DNA of 64,000 nucleotides from an uncultured Prevotellaceae bacterium (GTDB taxonomy: Bacteria; Bacteroidota; Bacteroidia; Bacteroidales; Bacteroidaceae), in the NCBI GenBank assembly GCA_902801375.1, contig CADCIB010000002.1, positions 248,001 to 312,000 of the forward strand. The letters are read 5' to 3'. Made by a program: the position numbers and the translations under genes. The notes under the pieces are model-generated. The model did no database searches. It was not told the origin of the DNA and was given only the letters and a program-made list of their open reading frames with translations. This document shows, one piece after another, positions 20,438 through 29,202 of the stretch (position 1 is its first letter; every line of letters starts with the position of its first letter).

Positions 20438-22375
20438 TTATGTATTCGTGAATTTCAGACGGAGGCTATTGAGCACCACGCTCACGCTGGAGAAAGCCAT
20501 CAAGGCGCTCGCCCAGATGGGCGTGATCTGCCAATCGTGGCCAAAGAGGCAGGGAACGCCTGCTGCCAGCGGTATGCAGACCACGTTGTAGATGAAGGCC
20601 CAGAAAAGATTCTGGCGTATCATGCCCGTGGTCTTCTTCGAGAGCAGGATGGCGTCGGCAATACGGCGGAGGTCGGTTCCCATGAGTGTCACCTGAGCCA
20701 CGTCCATCGCCACGTCGGTGCCTTTACCCATCGCGATGCTGACATCGGCTAACGCAAGCGCCTGCGTGTCGTTGACACCATCGCCAATCATTGCTACATG
20801 GTGGCCTTCGGCTTGCAGACGGCGCACCAGGTCCTCTTTGTCCTGTGGCAGGGCGCGGCTCTGGTAGTGGTCGATGCCTGCTTGCTTGGCCCAATAGGCA
20901 GCCGCCTCTTCCTTGTCGCCACTCATCATATAGATGTCGATGCCCATGTCGCGAAGCGTCTGCATAGCCTCGCGGGCATGGGGCTTGAGGGCTTCGCGGG
21001 TGGTCGCTGCAGAATAGGAACTCTCAGGAACTTGTGGGGCGGGGATGGTGAGGGTGCCGGTCTTGTCGATGACGATGGCGGAGGTCATGCGGAGATGCTC
21101 GAGAGCGGTGGCATCTTTCACCAGAATGTTTTTTTGCGCAGCCTTGCCGATGCCCACCATGAGGGCGGTAGGGGTGGCCAACCCCAGGGCGCAGGGACAG
21201 GCGATGACCAAAACGGAGACGGCGGAGAGCAGCGCGCGTGGCAGCTGCGCCTCACCACCGATGATCCACCAGGCAAGGAACGTCAGGAGGGAGAGCAAGA
21301 GAATTGTGGGAACGAAAATGCTTGCAATGCGGTCGGCTACTCGTTGCACGGGCGCTTTGCTTCCCTGAGCCTGTTGCACCATTCGTATCATCTGTGCCAG
21401 CATGGTTTGCTCGCCCACCTGCTGAGCCTTGTAGCGACAGCGGCCCTGATGGACGATGGTGCCGCAGAAGATTCGGTCGCCTGGCTGTTTGGGGTCGGAG
21501 AGGGGTTCGCCGGTCATCGTGCTCTCATCCATGAGGAAGTCGGTCCCCCCTACAGCTCCCGAAGGAGCTTCATTTCCCATAAGGGTGGTTATGATACCAT
21601 CAACGGGGGCCTTGTCGCCAGCTTTCATCTCGATGATGTCGCCTGGTTGAAGGGTGGCAATCGGTACTTCGCTCAGCTCATCGCCGTTGACCAACCGGGC
21701 AGTTTTGGGAGCCATGCCCATGAGTTGGCGGATGGCCGAGGCTGTGCTGTTCTTGGCGCGTGCTTCCATCAATCGGCCAGTAAGCACGAAGGTGATGATC
21801 ATGATGGAGGCGTCGTACCATGTGTTCCATTCCACGCCGCGACTACCCCAGAACTGTTCGCCCCAGAAGGTGTTGAAAGCGCTGAAGAGGAAAGAGATAG
21901 CCGTCGACAACGCCACGAGCGTGTCCATATTGGTCTCGCCGTGACGGAGTCTTTGCAAAGCACTTGTGAAGAAAGGCCTGCCGCAATAGACGAGGTTCAT
22001 CAAGGCGATGATGAAGAGCGTCTGGTTGCGCATGTTGACATCGCCCACCAGAATCCATCCCATGGAAATCGACATGCAGAGCACGGCCAGCACCCATGAT
22101 ACCACCACGCGACGGAGGAGCATTCGCCACGCGCGTTTCTCTATCGCCTCCACGTTGCGGTCTTCTTCCACTACGAGGTCGAAACCCGCTTGGAGGATGG
22201 CCTCTTTCATCTGTTGAAGGGAAATGCGGTCGGGGTCGTAGTCTACGAGTGCCGTGCGGGCGGCAAAGTTCACATTGGCAGAGTTCACGCCATCCAACTC
22301 ACGCAAGTGGCGTTCCACGTTGGCGGCGCATCCGGCACAAGCCATTCCCACGACGGGTATAGTTTTTGTTTCCAT
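20438..22375 (-). CDS. copA: P1B-type copper ATPase lacking the nucleotide-binding domain
   Basis: The protein belongs to the CopA family, inner-membrane pumps for Cu(I). A heavy-metal domain GMACAGCAANVERHL (Cys13, Cys16) is followed by paired membrane helices, the actuator motif DESTMTGEPL, the metal site VIACPCALG (about residue 393), the phosphorylation site IDKTGTLT (about 436), SGDK (about 484) and GDGVNDTQALALAD. Only about 48 residues separate DKTGT from SGDK, where the family normally has well over 130. The SEHP motif and nearly all of the ATP-binding N domain are absent, with no frameshift. Total length is 645 against roughly 730. It follows the DUF4861 gene by 29 bases. Start METKTIPVVGMACAGC at 22375. 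Confidence 0.85.
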   Translation of the reverse strand: METKTIPVVGMACAGCAANVERHLRELDGVNSANVNFAARTALVDYDPDRISLQQMKEAILQAGFDLVVEEDRNVEAIEKRAWRMLLRRVVVSWVLAVLCMSISMGWILVGDVNMRNQTLFIIALMNLVYCGRPFFTSALQRLRHGETNMDTLVALSTAISFLFSAFNTFWGEQFWGSRGVEWNTWYDASIMIITFVLTGRLMEARAKNSTASAIRQLMGMAPKTARLVNGDELSEVPIATLQPGDIIEMKAGDKAPVDGIITTLMGNEAPSGAVGGTDFLMDESTMTGEPLSDPKQPGDRIFCGTIVHQGRCRYKAQQVGEQTMLAQMIRMVQQAQGSKAPVQRVADRIASIFVPTILLLSLLTFLAWWIIGGEAQLPRALLSAVSVLVIACPCALGLATPTALMVGIGKAAQKNILVKDATALEHLRMTSAIVIDKTGTLTIPAPQVPESSYSAATTREALKPHAREAMQTLRDMGIDIYMMSGDKEEAAAYWAKQAGIDHYQSRALPQDKEDLVRRLQAEGHHVAMIGDGVNDTQALALADVSIAMGKGTDVAMDVAQVTLMGTDLRRIADAILLSKKTTGMIRQNLFWAFIYNVVCIPLAAGVPCLFGHDWQITPIWASALMAFSSVSVVLNSLRLKFTNT

Positions 22376-22404
22376 GATACTTTGTGTGTGATTATGGGCT
22401 CTGA

Positions 22405-23661
22405 TTAAGGCTTGGGCGAGACAGAAATGTTGACGAGTTTGCTCCGTTCGAGCTGCTTGTCCCATTCTTTCAGGAACAAGAACCAGTCGTCGGCGGAATG
22501 ATAGCCGAACGACTCGTTGTCGCTCGTGAAGACGATGTCGTAGTGCAGGCGGTTGTCCTTCGGGCGTACGATGATAGGGTAGTTGTCTTTGTCGGCAGGC
22601 CGTTCTTCCACGACATTCTCTTTGGGAATACGGATTCCCAGCCCCACCGTCTCGCGCTTGTGGCCGATGCTGTCTTTTGCGGAAACGGGCCAGTCGGTAC
22701 CCCAGCAGCCGCGAAGTCCCTTTTGGTTGGTATAGGCTTTGGAACCCTTGACGTTGATGAGACCTGTTACAAAGAGCTTTTCATTGGGCGTGTCTTCGAA
22801 ACTGATGTCTACTGAGCAGTCGCGGTGGCCGGCGCAGAGCGTATAGCGGATGGACATGGTGATGGGTTCCTCGTCGGGCAATACGCGCCATTGGCGATCT
22901 TTCACTTCGATGATGATGCGTAGTGGACCTGTAGCGACGAGTCGCTGGCTGCGGTGTGCTACGTCGTTGAGCATTTTGGGCTGCTCGCCGTCCCATCCGC
23001 GGAGCGTTCCGAGACCGAGGGTGTTGCCCACCCAAAGCACATCGTCGCCGAAGCCCAGAGCCTTTTGTTCGTCGTCGGGATAGAATTGTGTCTGTCTGAG
23101 TTCCAAGCCTTTGCGGTATTTGCCGTAGATGTCTACTGTCTGGCGATGGTCGAAATAGATGCGGTAGCCCACCAGTTCGCTTTCGAAGGCTGCTCCGTGG
23201 TGGTGTAGCATGTTATACGCGTTGGTGCCGTTTTCCACTGTCAGTTGCGAGATGTAGAGGTCTTGCTTGTTGCTCTCCTTGATTTTTTTGTTAGTGAGCA
23301 TCATGTCGGCATAGACGCGTGGTGGGAAGGTTTCCGTGGGTTTCTGTTCAGAAAGGGTGAGCGCAAAGGAGCGCTTCTCGTTGCCCTCCAGGTCGGTCAG
23401 GAAGAATAGCTCGTCGTTGAGCCCGTCGTCGTCGAGATCGTCGAGTTGGTAGGGTAGGGATGAATAGCCGTTGCCATTCTGCGACGGAACAAGGTTGGCA
23501 CTTCTAACTCTGATGTCGTGGGGAAGGGCAACCGCTACGGGGACGTCGGTTTGAGGGAGATTGGAGAGGTTGTCTACGACGACGGTCAACGTGCGTGTCT
23601 GTGCTGAGGTATGAATGCCGCTGTTGATGGCGATGAAAACCAGAAAGAGTAGATTGCGCAT
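22405..23661 (-). CDS. Secreted DUF4861 family protein
   Basis: The 418-residue protein has a signal peptide (MRNLLFLVFIAINSGIHTSAQ) and matches DUF4861, a Bacteroidetes family often found in loci for plant polysaccharide (pectin-type) breakdown. Conserved-looking features are an N-terminal Ig-like region (LTVVVDNLSNLPQTDVPV), YQLDDLDDDGLNDELFF, the aromatic AYNMLHHHGAAFESELVGYR and RGCWGTDWPV. A carbohydrate-binding or lyase-like role is inferred only from family context. Here it is not in a polysaccharide locus but between a DUF5687 permease and a copper ATPase on the same strand. Confidence 0.75.
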   Translation of the reverse strand: MRNLLFLVFIAINSGIHTSAQTRTLTVVVDNLSNLPQTDVPVAVALPHDIRVRSANLVPSQNGNGYSSLPYQLDDLDDDGLNDELFFLTDLEGNEKRSFALTLSEQKPTETFPPRVYADMMLTNKKIKESNKQDLYISQLTVENGTNAYNMLHHHGAAFESELVGYRIYFDHRQTVDIYGKYRKGLELRQTQFYPDDEQKALGFGDDVLWVGNTLGLGTLRGWDGEQPKMLNDVAHRSQRLVATGPLRIIIEVKDRQWRVLPDEEPITMSIRYTLCAGHRDCSVDISFEDTPNEKLFVTGLINVKGSKAYTNQKGLRGCWGTDWPVSAKDSIGHKRETVGLGIRIPKENVVEERPADKDNYPIIVRPKDNRLHYDIVFTSDNESFGYHSADDWFLFLKEWDKQLERSKLVNISVSPKP

Positions 23662-23699
23662 AAAAATAGAATGAAAGGGGGGATGGATAAAAAAGAGAG

Positions 23700-25202
23700 T
23701 TACCGAGTGGCTCGGAAACTCTCCATATTTGTGTAGCGAACACGCATAAAACGGTTGTAGATATTACGCATCCAGTAGGGGCTGGCGGCGATGAAGGCCA
23801 GTCCGATGATAAGCATGATGATGAAGGTGATCGTCTGCGAGAAGAAGATGCTCAACACGGAGATGATGACGACCGGCATGAACATAGCAGCCATCTCGGC
23901 GATAACGGCAAACCAGTTGGTTTCCACGTTGCCCTTCGACACCAGTTTTGAGTTCAATGGGATGGTCTGCTTATTCCATACGGCCATTTGCATGAACACG
24001 CAATAGACGGGTCCTGCGGCAAAAACCATCGTAGCGAAGAGCTGCAGTAGGGTGTACTTGCCCATGAACACAGTGGGAAGCATGATGATGAAGGGGAGGA
24101 TGAGTAACGCCATGTAGAAATAATACTTGGCATGGAGCAGCTGCAGAATGTTCTCTTTGTGGATCATCAGACCGTCGATGTAGTTGCCCTCGGCTCCCAT
24201 CACCTTCACCAACAACATGGCGCCGCTGATGATGAACACATAGACCATGAAGAATTTCGAAGAGAATGCGTCGTCGTAGATATCGGTATAGCTGATAATG
24301 ATGCTCAGGATGATGGTGAAGATAACCCCATAGAGGAACGAGCCGCGCATGTTCTTGTTGCGCATGATGCTCTTGATCTCGAGCTTGATGTATTCGCCCG
24401 TCTGTCCGAAACGGTCGAGTTGGCGGAACTCGCTGACACGCCTGATGGGTTTCTCCGAGGTCTGGGCCGTATCTAACCGGGTGTAGATGTACTGGAAGTG
24501 GCGGTTTAGGAAGAAATATCCCACGAGCAAAGCGACTATCAACAAGAGCATCAGCACATTGCCCGAACAGAGCCTTTCGCCAAACTCACCATAGAAGTCC
24601 ATCATCTTGTCGATGTCGCCCGTGATGATCCACGGCAGGAAGAGCAGGGCATAAATGGCCACAGCCCCTATCCACCACAGCACGTTGCGCGTGATGAGTG
24701 TGCGCCAAAACATGTAGTTCTGACTGTTGATGACCACGATGACCTGCATGAGGATGATGAAAGCTATGGCCGTCCAGAAACCTTCGATGAAGAGGACGGA
24801 CATGATGGCGAAGGGTACGGTGAGGCACATCCACAACAGGTTGTTCTGGCTCACCATGCTGCCCATGATGAATGACTCCACACAGGCGTGCCGCGGGATG
24901 GGTAGGAGGGAATAGGGCTTGACGAGTTGTGCCGGAGTCTGCTGGCCGAGGAACCGGAAGAGGAAGTCGACGACGAGCAAGAACGGGAGGAGTCCGAAGA
25001 AGAACTCGATGGTGGTCATGTCCGTGAGGCTGTTGGCGATGAGCGAAAGCATGATGGCAATGAACACCAAATAGCAGATGACGAAGCCTGCGGCAATGTA
25101 GATCAGAACCTTGGCGGTTTTATTTTGCTCGTAGGTGGCACTACGCTTCTCGCTCAGCTTCACGTGGCGGCGCAAGGTGCGGAACAACTCGAATCTGTTC
25201 AT
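23700..25202 (-). CDS. DUF5687 family membrane protein (ABC exporter permease-like)
   Basis: The 500-residue protein has about ten hydrophobic segments (for example FVICYLVFIAIMLSLIANSL and VVIISVLSIFFSQTITFIIM) with a cytoplasmic loop near residues 245-285. This fits DUF5687, the permease half of Bacteroidetes ABC-2-type exporters whose ATPase is usually the next gene. Here the neighbours are a LolA-like gene upstream (28 bases) and the DUF4861 gene downstream. The only free ABC ATPase in the window is at 6727-7467. Substrate is unknown. The name DUF5687 comes from overall pattern and could be wrong. Confidence 0.65.
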   Translation of the reverse strand: MNRFELFRTLRRHVKLSEKRSATYEQNKTAKVLIYIAAGFVICYLVFIAIMLSLIANSLTDMTTIEFFFGLLPFLLVVDFLFRFLGQQTPAQLVKPYSLLPIPRHACVESFIMGSMVSQNNLLWMCLTVPFAIMSVLFIEGFWTAIAFIILMQVIVVINSQNYMFWRTLITRNVLWWIGAVAIYALLFLPWIITGDIDKMMDFYGEFGERLCSGNVLMLLLIVALLVGYFFLNRHFQYIYTRLDTAQTSEKPIRRVSEFRQLDRFGQTGEYIKLEIKSIMRNKNMRGSFLYGVIFTIILSIIISYTDIYDDAFSSKFFMVYVFIISGAMLLVKVMGAEGNYIDGLMIHKENILQLLHAKYYFYMALLILPFIIMLPTVFMGKYTLLQLFATMVFAAGPVYCVFMQMAVWNKQTIPLNSKLVSKGNVETNWFAVIAEMAAMFMPVVIISVLSIFFSQTITFIIMLIIGLAFIAASPYWMRNIYNRFMRVRYTNMESFRATR

Positions 25203-25230
25203 ACGATGACGAATTATGAGTTAAACGAAT

Positions 25231-25833
25231 TTATCTCAGGTCGATGACCTCGGCTGTGGGATGGTCTTTGCTGTTGAAACGGAACTGCCCGTCGGAAAGA
25301 CTCTTTGCCTTGAAGTCAGAAAGGGTGATGGTGGTCCATCCCTTTTCGTTGCGCATCTTCACCTGTGTGGGATGGTAGCTGCTGTTCACGGTGATGTAGA
25401 GCTCCTTGATGGTGCGCTTTTGGTTCTGAGCCGTCAGATGAACCTGCCAGCCGCTGCCCATAGCCTTCGAGGTCATGTCGAAGCCTGTCTTGTAGATGTT
25501 GATGAACTTATAGGGGTTCATAGCCTGTTGCTGGGCTTCGGTAGGGGTGCTGATGTTCACCTCGTCGTTTTTCTTATGGAGAGTCCATTGCGTCTTGCCG
25601 TCGTACCATACGGTGGCGGTGGCGGTATTGGCGCAGAACTTGTTGCCTTTAATGGCGATAGTGCCCGAGGCGTCGCCGTATTTGCCTTTCATCTGGAACT
25701 TGGCCGTGGCTCCACCTTTATGGCCGATGACGGAGGCCGTCTTGTCGAGGATCTTACGTGCTTGTGCGGCGTTTTGTGCTCCTGCCGTAAGGGTGAGGAA
25801 CAATAGACTGATGATAAGAATGTTCTTTTTCAT
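25231..25833 (-). CDS. LolA-like outer membrane lipoprotein carrier
   Basis: After a signal peptide (MKKNILIISLLFLTLTAGAQ) the 200-residue protein looks like the LolA half-barrel: ARKILDKTASVIGHKGGATA, KFQMKGKYGDASGTIAI, TQWTLHKKNDEVNISTPTEA and the late strand SSYHPTQVKMRNEKGWTTIT. LolA ferries lipoproteins across the periplasm. It may instead be one of the paralogous LolA-fold proteins of Bacteroidetes, as it sits with a DUF5687 permease rather than lol genes. The start at 25833 is preferred; an in-frame ATG exists at 25845. It is 90 bases downstream of ftsK on the same strand. Confidence 0.75.
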   Translation of the reverse strand: MKKNILIISLLFLTLTAGAQNAAQARKILDKTASVIGHKGGATAKFQMKGKYGDASGTIAIKGNKFCANTATATVWYDGKTQWTLHKKNDEVNISTPTEAQQQAMNPYKFINIYKTGFDMTSKAMGSGWQVHLTAQNQKRTIKELYITVNSSYHPTQVKMRNEKGWTTITLSDFKAKSLSDGQFRFNSKDHPTAEVIDLR

Positions 25834-25867
25834 TATACTACGCATTACTTTTTCAATTTACCATTTG

Positions 25868-25884
25868 AGTGATTTTGAATCACT
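25868..25884. repeat. Small hairpin between ftsK and the LolA-like gene
   Basis: AGTGATT-TTG-AATCACT is a perfect 7-bp inverted repeat with a three-base loop. No T run follows on the minus strand, so it is at most a weak terminator or processing site. Confidence 0.4.
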
Positions 25885-25923
25885 TGATAGACGATGGAGC
25901 GTGTGCTTGCGTTTATCGGCTTT

Positions 25924-28371
25924 TTACTTTCTTAACGAAGCGAGGAGTGTTTCCAGCGAGTTCATATCAGTAATTAACACTTCACGGGGCCTGCTACCCA
26001 TTGCCTCGCCCACGATGCCCGCCTTCTGGAGGTCGTCCATGAGTCGGCCTGCGCGGTTGTAGCCGATGGAGAACTTGCGCTGAATCATGCTGGTGGAGCC
26101 CTGTTGGCTCACCACGATGCTGCGCGCGGCATCTTCGAAGAGCGGGTCCATGTTGCGCATGTCCACACCTCCTCCGTCGCCTCCGACAGTTGCCTCGTCG
26201 GTGGTGGGCTCGGGCAGTTCCATAGGTTCGATGGGACCTGGCTGAGCTTCAATGTATTCGTTGATTGCCACCACTTCGGGTGTGTCGACGAAGGCACATT
26301 GCACACGGATAGGCTCGCCGCCGTTGACGAAGAGCATGTCGCCGCGGCCGATGAGCTGGTTTGCCCCCGTCTGGTCGAGGATGGTCATTGAGTCGATGCG
26401 TGCCATGGTACGGAAGGCGATGCGTCCGGGGAAATTGGCCTTGATGTTACCCGTGATGATTTTCGTGGTGGGTCGCTGGGTGGCGATGACCATGTGGATT
26501 CCCACGGCGCGAGCCAGCTGGGCGATACGGGCGATGGGCAGTTCAATCTCTTTTCCGGCGGTCATGATGAGGTCGCCAAACTCGTCGATGATAACCACCA
26601 CGTAGGGCATGTAGTCGTGACCGTCGGTCAGGCGCAGCTTACGTTCCACGAACTTCTTGTTATACTCCTTGATGTTGCGAGCGCCAGCCATCTTCAGCAG
26701 GTCGTAGCGCGTGTCCATGAGTTTGCAAAGCGAGTTGAGCGTCTTGATGACCTTCGTCACGTCGGTGATGATAGCCTCCTCGGCGTCGTTCTCTGTGGGA
26801 ATCTGCGCCATGAAGTGGTTCACGATGGGGTTGTAGATGCTGAACTCCACTTTCTTCGGGTCTATCAGCACCAGCTTCAGTTCATTGGGATGTTTCTTGT
26901 ATAAGAGAGAGGTGATGATGGCGTTCAGACCTACCGACTTACCTTGACCTGTGGCACCAGCCACGAGCAAGTGAGGTATTTTGGCCAGGTCGGCCATGAA
27001 CACTTCGTTGGTGATGGTCTTGCCCAGGGCAATGGGCAGTTCCATATTGGTGTCGCGAAAGCGCTTGGAGTTCAATACCGACTCCATGGAGACAATCTGT
27101 GGCTTGGCATTCGGCACCTCGATACCGATGGTACCCTTGCCGGGAATGGGGGCGATGATGCGGATGCCGAGTGCCGAGAGGCTCAGGGCGATATCGTCTT
27201 CCAAGTTGCGGATGCGAGAGATGCGCACGCCCTCGGCGGGCGTGATTTCGTAGAGCGTGATAGTGGGTCCCACGGTGGCATGAATGGAGCGTATCTGTAC
27301 ACCGAAGTCATTGAGCACCTTCACGATGCGATTCATGTTCGATTGCTGTTCCTCCTTGTCGATGGTGGGGCGTTCGCTGTCGTCGTACTTCTTCAGGAGG
27401 TCGAGCGTAGGATATTTGTATTTCAGCCAAGGCTCCTTGGGGTTGATGGGAGTGGAGAGGTCGGCTTCGTTGTTCAGCGTCTTCGTATCGGCCTTCTCTT
27501 CGCTACCTCCTGCTTCTACAGCCAGCTTTATGTCGTCTTTCTTGCCGCTGGGCTTCACGTCGGCAGCCTTTTGGTCGAGAATCATTTCCATGTCGGGCTT
27601 GCGCGGCTCTGCTTTGTCTTCATCGTCGGCGGTGGTCATCACCACTTCGGGCTGTGAGGCAGCGGCTACGGACGACTGCGGTTGCTCTTCCTGGCTCTCG
27701 TCGGGATGTTGGTCGTTGATGACAAACTGCACCTTGCTGGTGAGTGTGCCGATGGGATTCAGAATTTTGCGTACCACATTGATGGTTTCCGAGCTGATGT
27801 AGGTTAGAAACAAAAGCGCCACCAGAGCGAGAATGGCTGTCAGTCCGGGTGTGCCCACCACATTCTCGAGCCATTGGCAGCAGAACAGGCCATGGTCGCC
27901 GCCGGGGTTGAACACCTGGTCGCCCATGATGGGGGTGAGGAATTTGGCGAAGGTCACCGAACTCCAGATTATGATGACCGCCAAGGCCAGAAACCACTTC
28001 AGGATGCTGACATTCTGATAGACGTGCATCATTTTCAGGCCTGTCAGCGCCAAAAAGACAGGGATGAGAAAGGCCGAGAGACCGAAACAACGAGCCATGA
28101 AGAACCATGAGAGAAGGGCTCCCATCGACCCGCAACTGTTGCGAAACTCGCGCTCGGTGTTCAGCCACTCGCCAGGCCGCATGTCGAGTACCAGACTCTG
28201 GTCGGCCTGACCCGTGGTAAGGAACGATATGAAGGCGATGACCATGTAGATGGCCAACAACAGCAGAACGAGTCCGAAAATGAAGTTGAAAATGTCGTTC
28301 TGGAAGATATTCTTGATGCCCAGCGCTTCGGTGAACGATGTCTGCTTGCGGGCCTGTTTTTTCTTTGCCAT
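25924..28371 (-). CDS. ftsK: DNA translocase FtsK/SpoIIIE
   Basis: FtsK sits at the division septum and pumps chromosome ends into daughter cells. The 815-residue protein has four N-terminal membrane helices within about the first 190 residues, a charged linker rich in Glu/Asp/Lys to about residue 350, then the RecA-like motor with Walker A LLVAGATGQGKSVGLNAI and Walker B VVVIIDEFGDLIM. The C-terminal winged-helix gamma domain (IQRKFSIGYNRAGRLMDDL), which reads polar DNA guide sequences, is intact. The start MAKKKQARKQ at 28371 lies 25 bases after TACTTTTG; the frame is open further upstream over the promoter but is not used. Confidence 0.95.
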   Translation of the reverse strand: MAKKKQARKQTSFTEALGIKNIFQNDIFNFIFGLVLLLLAIYMVIAFISFLTTGQADQSLVLDMRPGEWLNTEREFRNSCGSMGALLSWFFMARCFGLSAFLIPVFLALTGLKMMHVYQNVSILKWFLALAVIIIWSSVTFAKFLTPIMGDQVFNPGGDHGLFCCQWLENVVGTPGLTAILALVALLFLTYISSETINVVRKILNPIGTLTSKVQFVINDQHPDESQEEQPQSSVAAASQPEVVMTTADDEDKAEPRKPDMEMILDQKAADVKPSGKKDDIKLAVEAGGSEEKADTKTLNNEADLSTPINPKEPWLKYKYPTLDLLKKYDDSERPTIDKEEQQSNMNRIVKVLNDFGVQIRSIHATVGPTITLYEITPAEGVRISRIRNLEDDIALSLSALGIRIIAPIPGKGTIGIEVPNAKPQIVSMESVLNSKRFRDTNMELPIALGKTITNEVFMADLAKIPHLLVAGATGQGKSVGLNAIITSLLYKKHPNELKLVLIDPKKVEFSIYNPIVNHFMAQIPTENDAEEAIITDVTKVIKTLNSLCKLMDTRYDLLKMAGARNIKEYNKKFVERKLRLTDGHDYMPYVVVIIDEFGDLIMTAGKEIELPIARIAQLARAVGIHMVIATQRPTTKIITGNIKANFPGRIAFRTMARIDSMTILDQTGANQLIGRGDMLFVNGGEPIRVQCAFVDTPEVVAINEYIEAQPGPIEPMELPEPTTDEATVGGDGGGVDMRNMDPLFEDAARSIVVSQQGSTSMIQRKFSIGYNRAGRLMDDLQKAGIVGEAMGSRPREVLITDMNSLETLLASLRK

Positions 28372-28396
28372 GAATTTGGAATGAACTATTTTCGTG

Positions 28397-28404
28397 CAAA
28401 AGTA
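28397..28404 (-). promoter_or_regulatory. -7 element of the ftsK promoter
   Basis: TACTTTTG on the minus strand, 25 bases before the ftsK start. Confidence 0.55.
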
Positions 28405-28447
28405 ATTGATTTTCGGGAGAATCGTGAACGAAATCAATTTTTTTTTC

Positions 28448-28455
28448 TAATTTTG
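28448..28455 (+). promoter_or_regulatory. -7 element of the exonuclease gene promoter
   Basis: TAATTTTG, 52 bases before ATG 28508 and back to back with the ftsK promoter. Confidence 0.45.
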
Positions 28456-28507
28456 CACAACTTTTAGAAATAGGTTAAGCCTACGTGACGTTTTTTTGAA
28501 GTAGTTC

Positions 28508-29131
28508 ATGAGAAAGAAATTGTTTACGAAGTTCAATGCTGAATTGCTCAACACCCTGCCTGTGGAGCATTTCGATGGTCGTATTGTAGATATCACCGGG
28601 TGCATCGATGCCGCTCATGCCGTTCGCTGGCTCCTCCGCCAAGACATTCTCGGCTTCGATACCGAGACCCGTCCTCAGTTTCGCAAAGGGGGCCATCCTT
28701 ACAAGGTGTCTATTCTACAAGTGTCTACCCGCGATACTTGCTTCATCTTCCGACTCTCCGTCGAAGGTGTGGCCGAGGCTGTGTGTCCCTTGCTCGAGGA
28801 CAAGGAACGGCTGAAGGTGGGCATTTCCTGGGGCGACGACATCCGCGCCTTGCACACGCGTCTTGACTATCAGCCGGGCACCTTTGTCGACATTCAGAAC
28901 TTGGTGGGTAAGGTGGGCATCGAGGACCTTAGCCTTCAGAAAATCTACGCCAACCTCTTCCGCAAGAAGATTTCCAAGTCACAACGCCTCACCAACTGGG
29001 ACCGCCCCGACCTGTCACACGAGCAGCTTGTCTATGCCGCCACCGATGCATGGGCCTGCGTACGCATGTACGAAGAGTTGAACCGGCTGCTGACCACGGG
29101 CGATTACGAACTGTTAAATAGTGAAAAGTAA
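28508..29131 (+). CDS. 3'-5' exonuclease, DnaQ/RNase D superfamily
   Basis: The 207-residue protein carries the DEDDy exonuclease motifs: Exo I GFDTETRPQF (Asp51, Glu53), Exo II around VGISWGDDIRALH and Exo III YAATDAWACVRMYEEL with Tyr and Asp. It resembles the stand-alone RNase D/WRN-type exonucleases of Bacteroidetes, without the HRDC domains of true RNase D. It may trim RNA or DNA 3' ends; which one cannot be said. It is divergent from ftsK. The rlmI-like gene follows after 71 bases with its own promoter. Confidence 0.85.
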   Translation: MRKKLFTKFNAELLNTLPVEHFDGRIVDITGCIDAAHAVRWLLRQDILGFDTETRPQFRKGGHPYKVSILQVSTRDTCFIFRLSVEGVAEAVCPLLEDKERLKVGISWGDDIRALHTRLDYQPGTFVDIQNLVGKVGIEDLSLQKIYANLFRKKISKSQRLTNWDRPDLSHEQLVYAATDAWACVRMYEELNRLLTTGDYELLNSEK

Positions 29132-29150
29132 ACTTTTACCCAAGAAACAT

Positions 29151-29181
29151 TTGGCAGAACGAAATAATTGTCGTACCTTTG
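29151..29181 (+). promoter_or_regulatory. Promoter of the rlmI-like gene
   Basis: TTG (29151-29153), 20 bases, TACCTTTG (29174-29181); 21 bases before ATG 29203. Confidence 0.7.
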
Positions 29182-29202
29182 CCACTCTAATTTTTTGTGC
29201 AG

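Noticed and set aside
19974-20591. A 205-codon plus-strand frame in the gap after the beta-galactosidase gene
   Set aside because: It has no family resemblance, an odd mixed composition, and its end overlaps the copper ATPase C-terminus in antisense.
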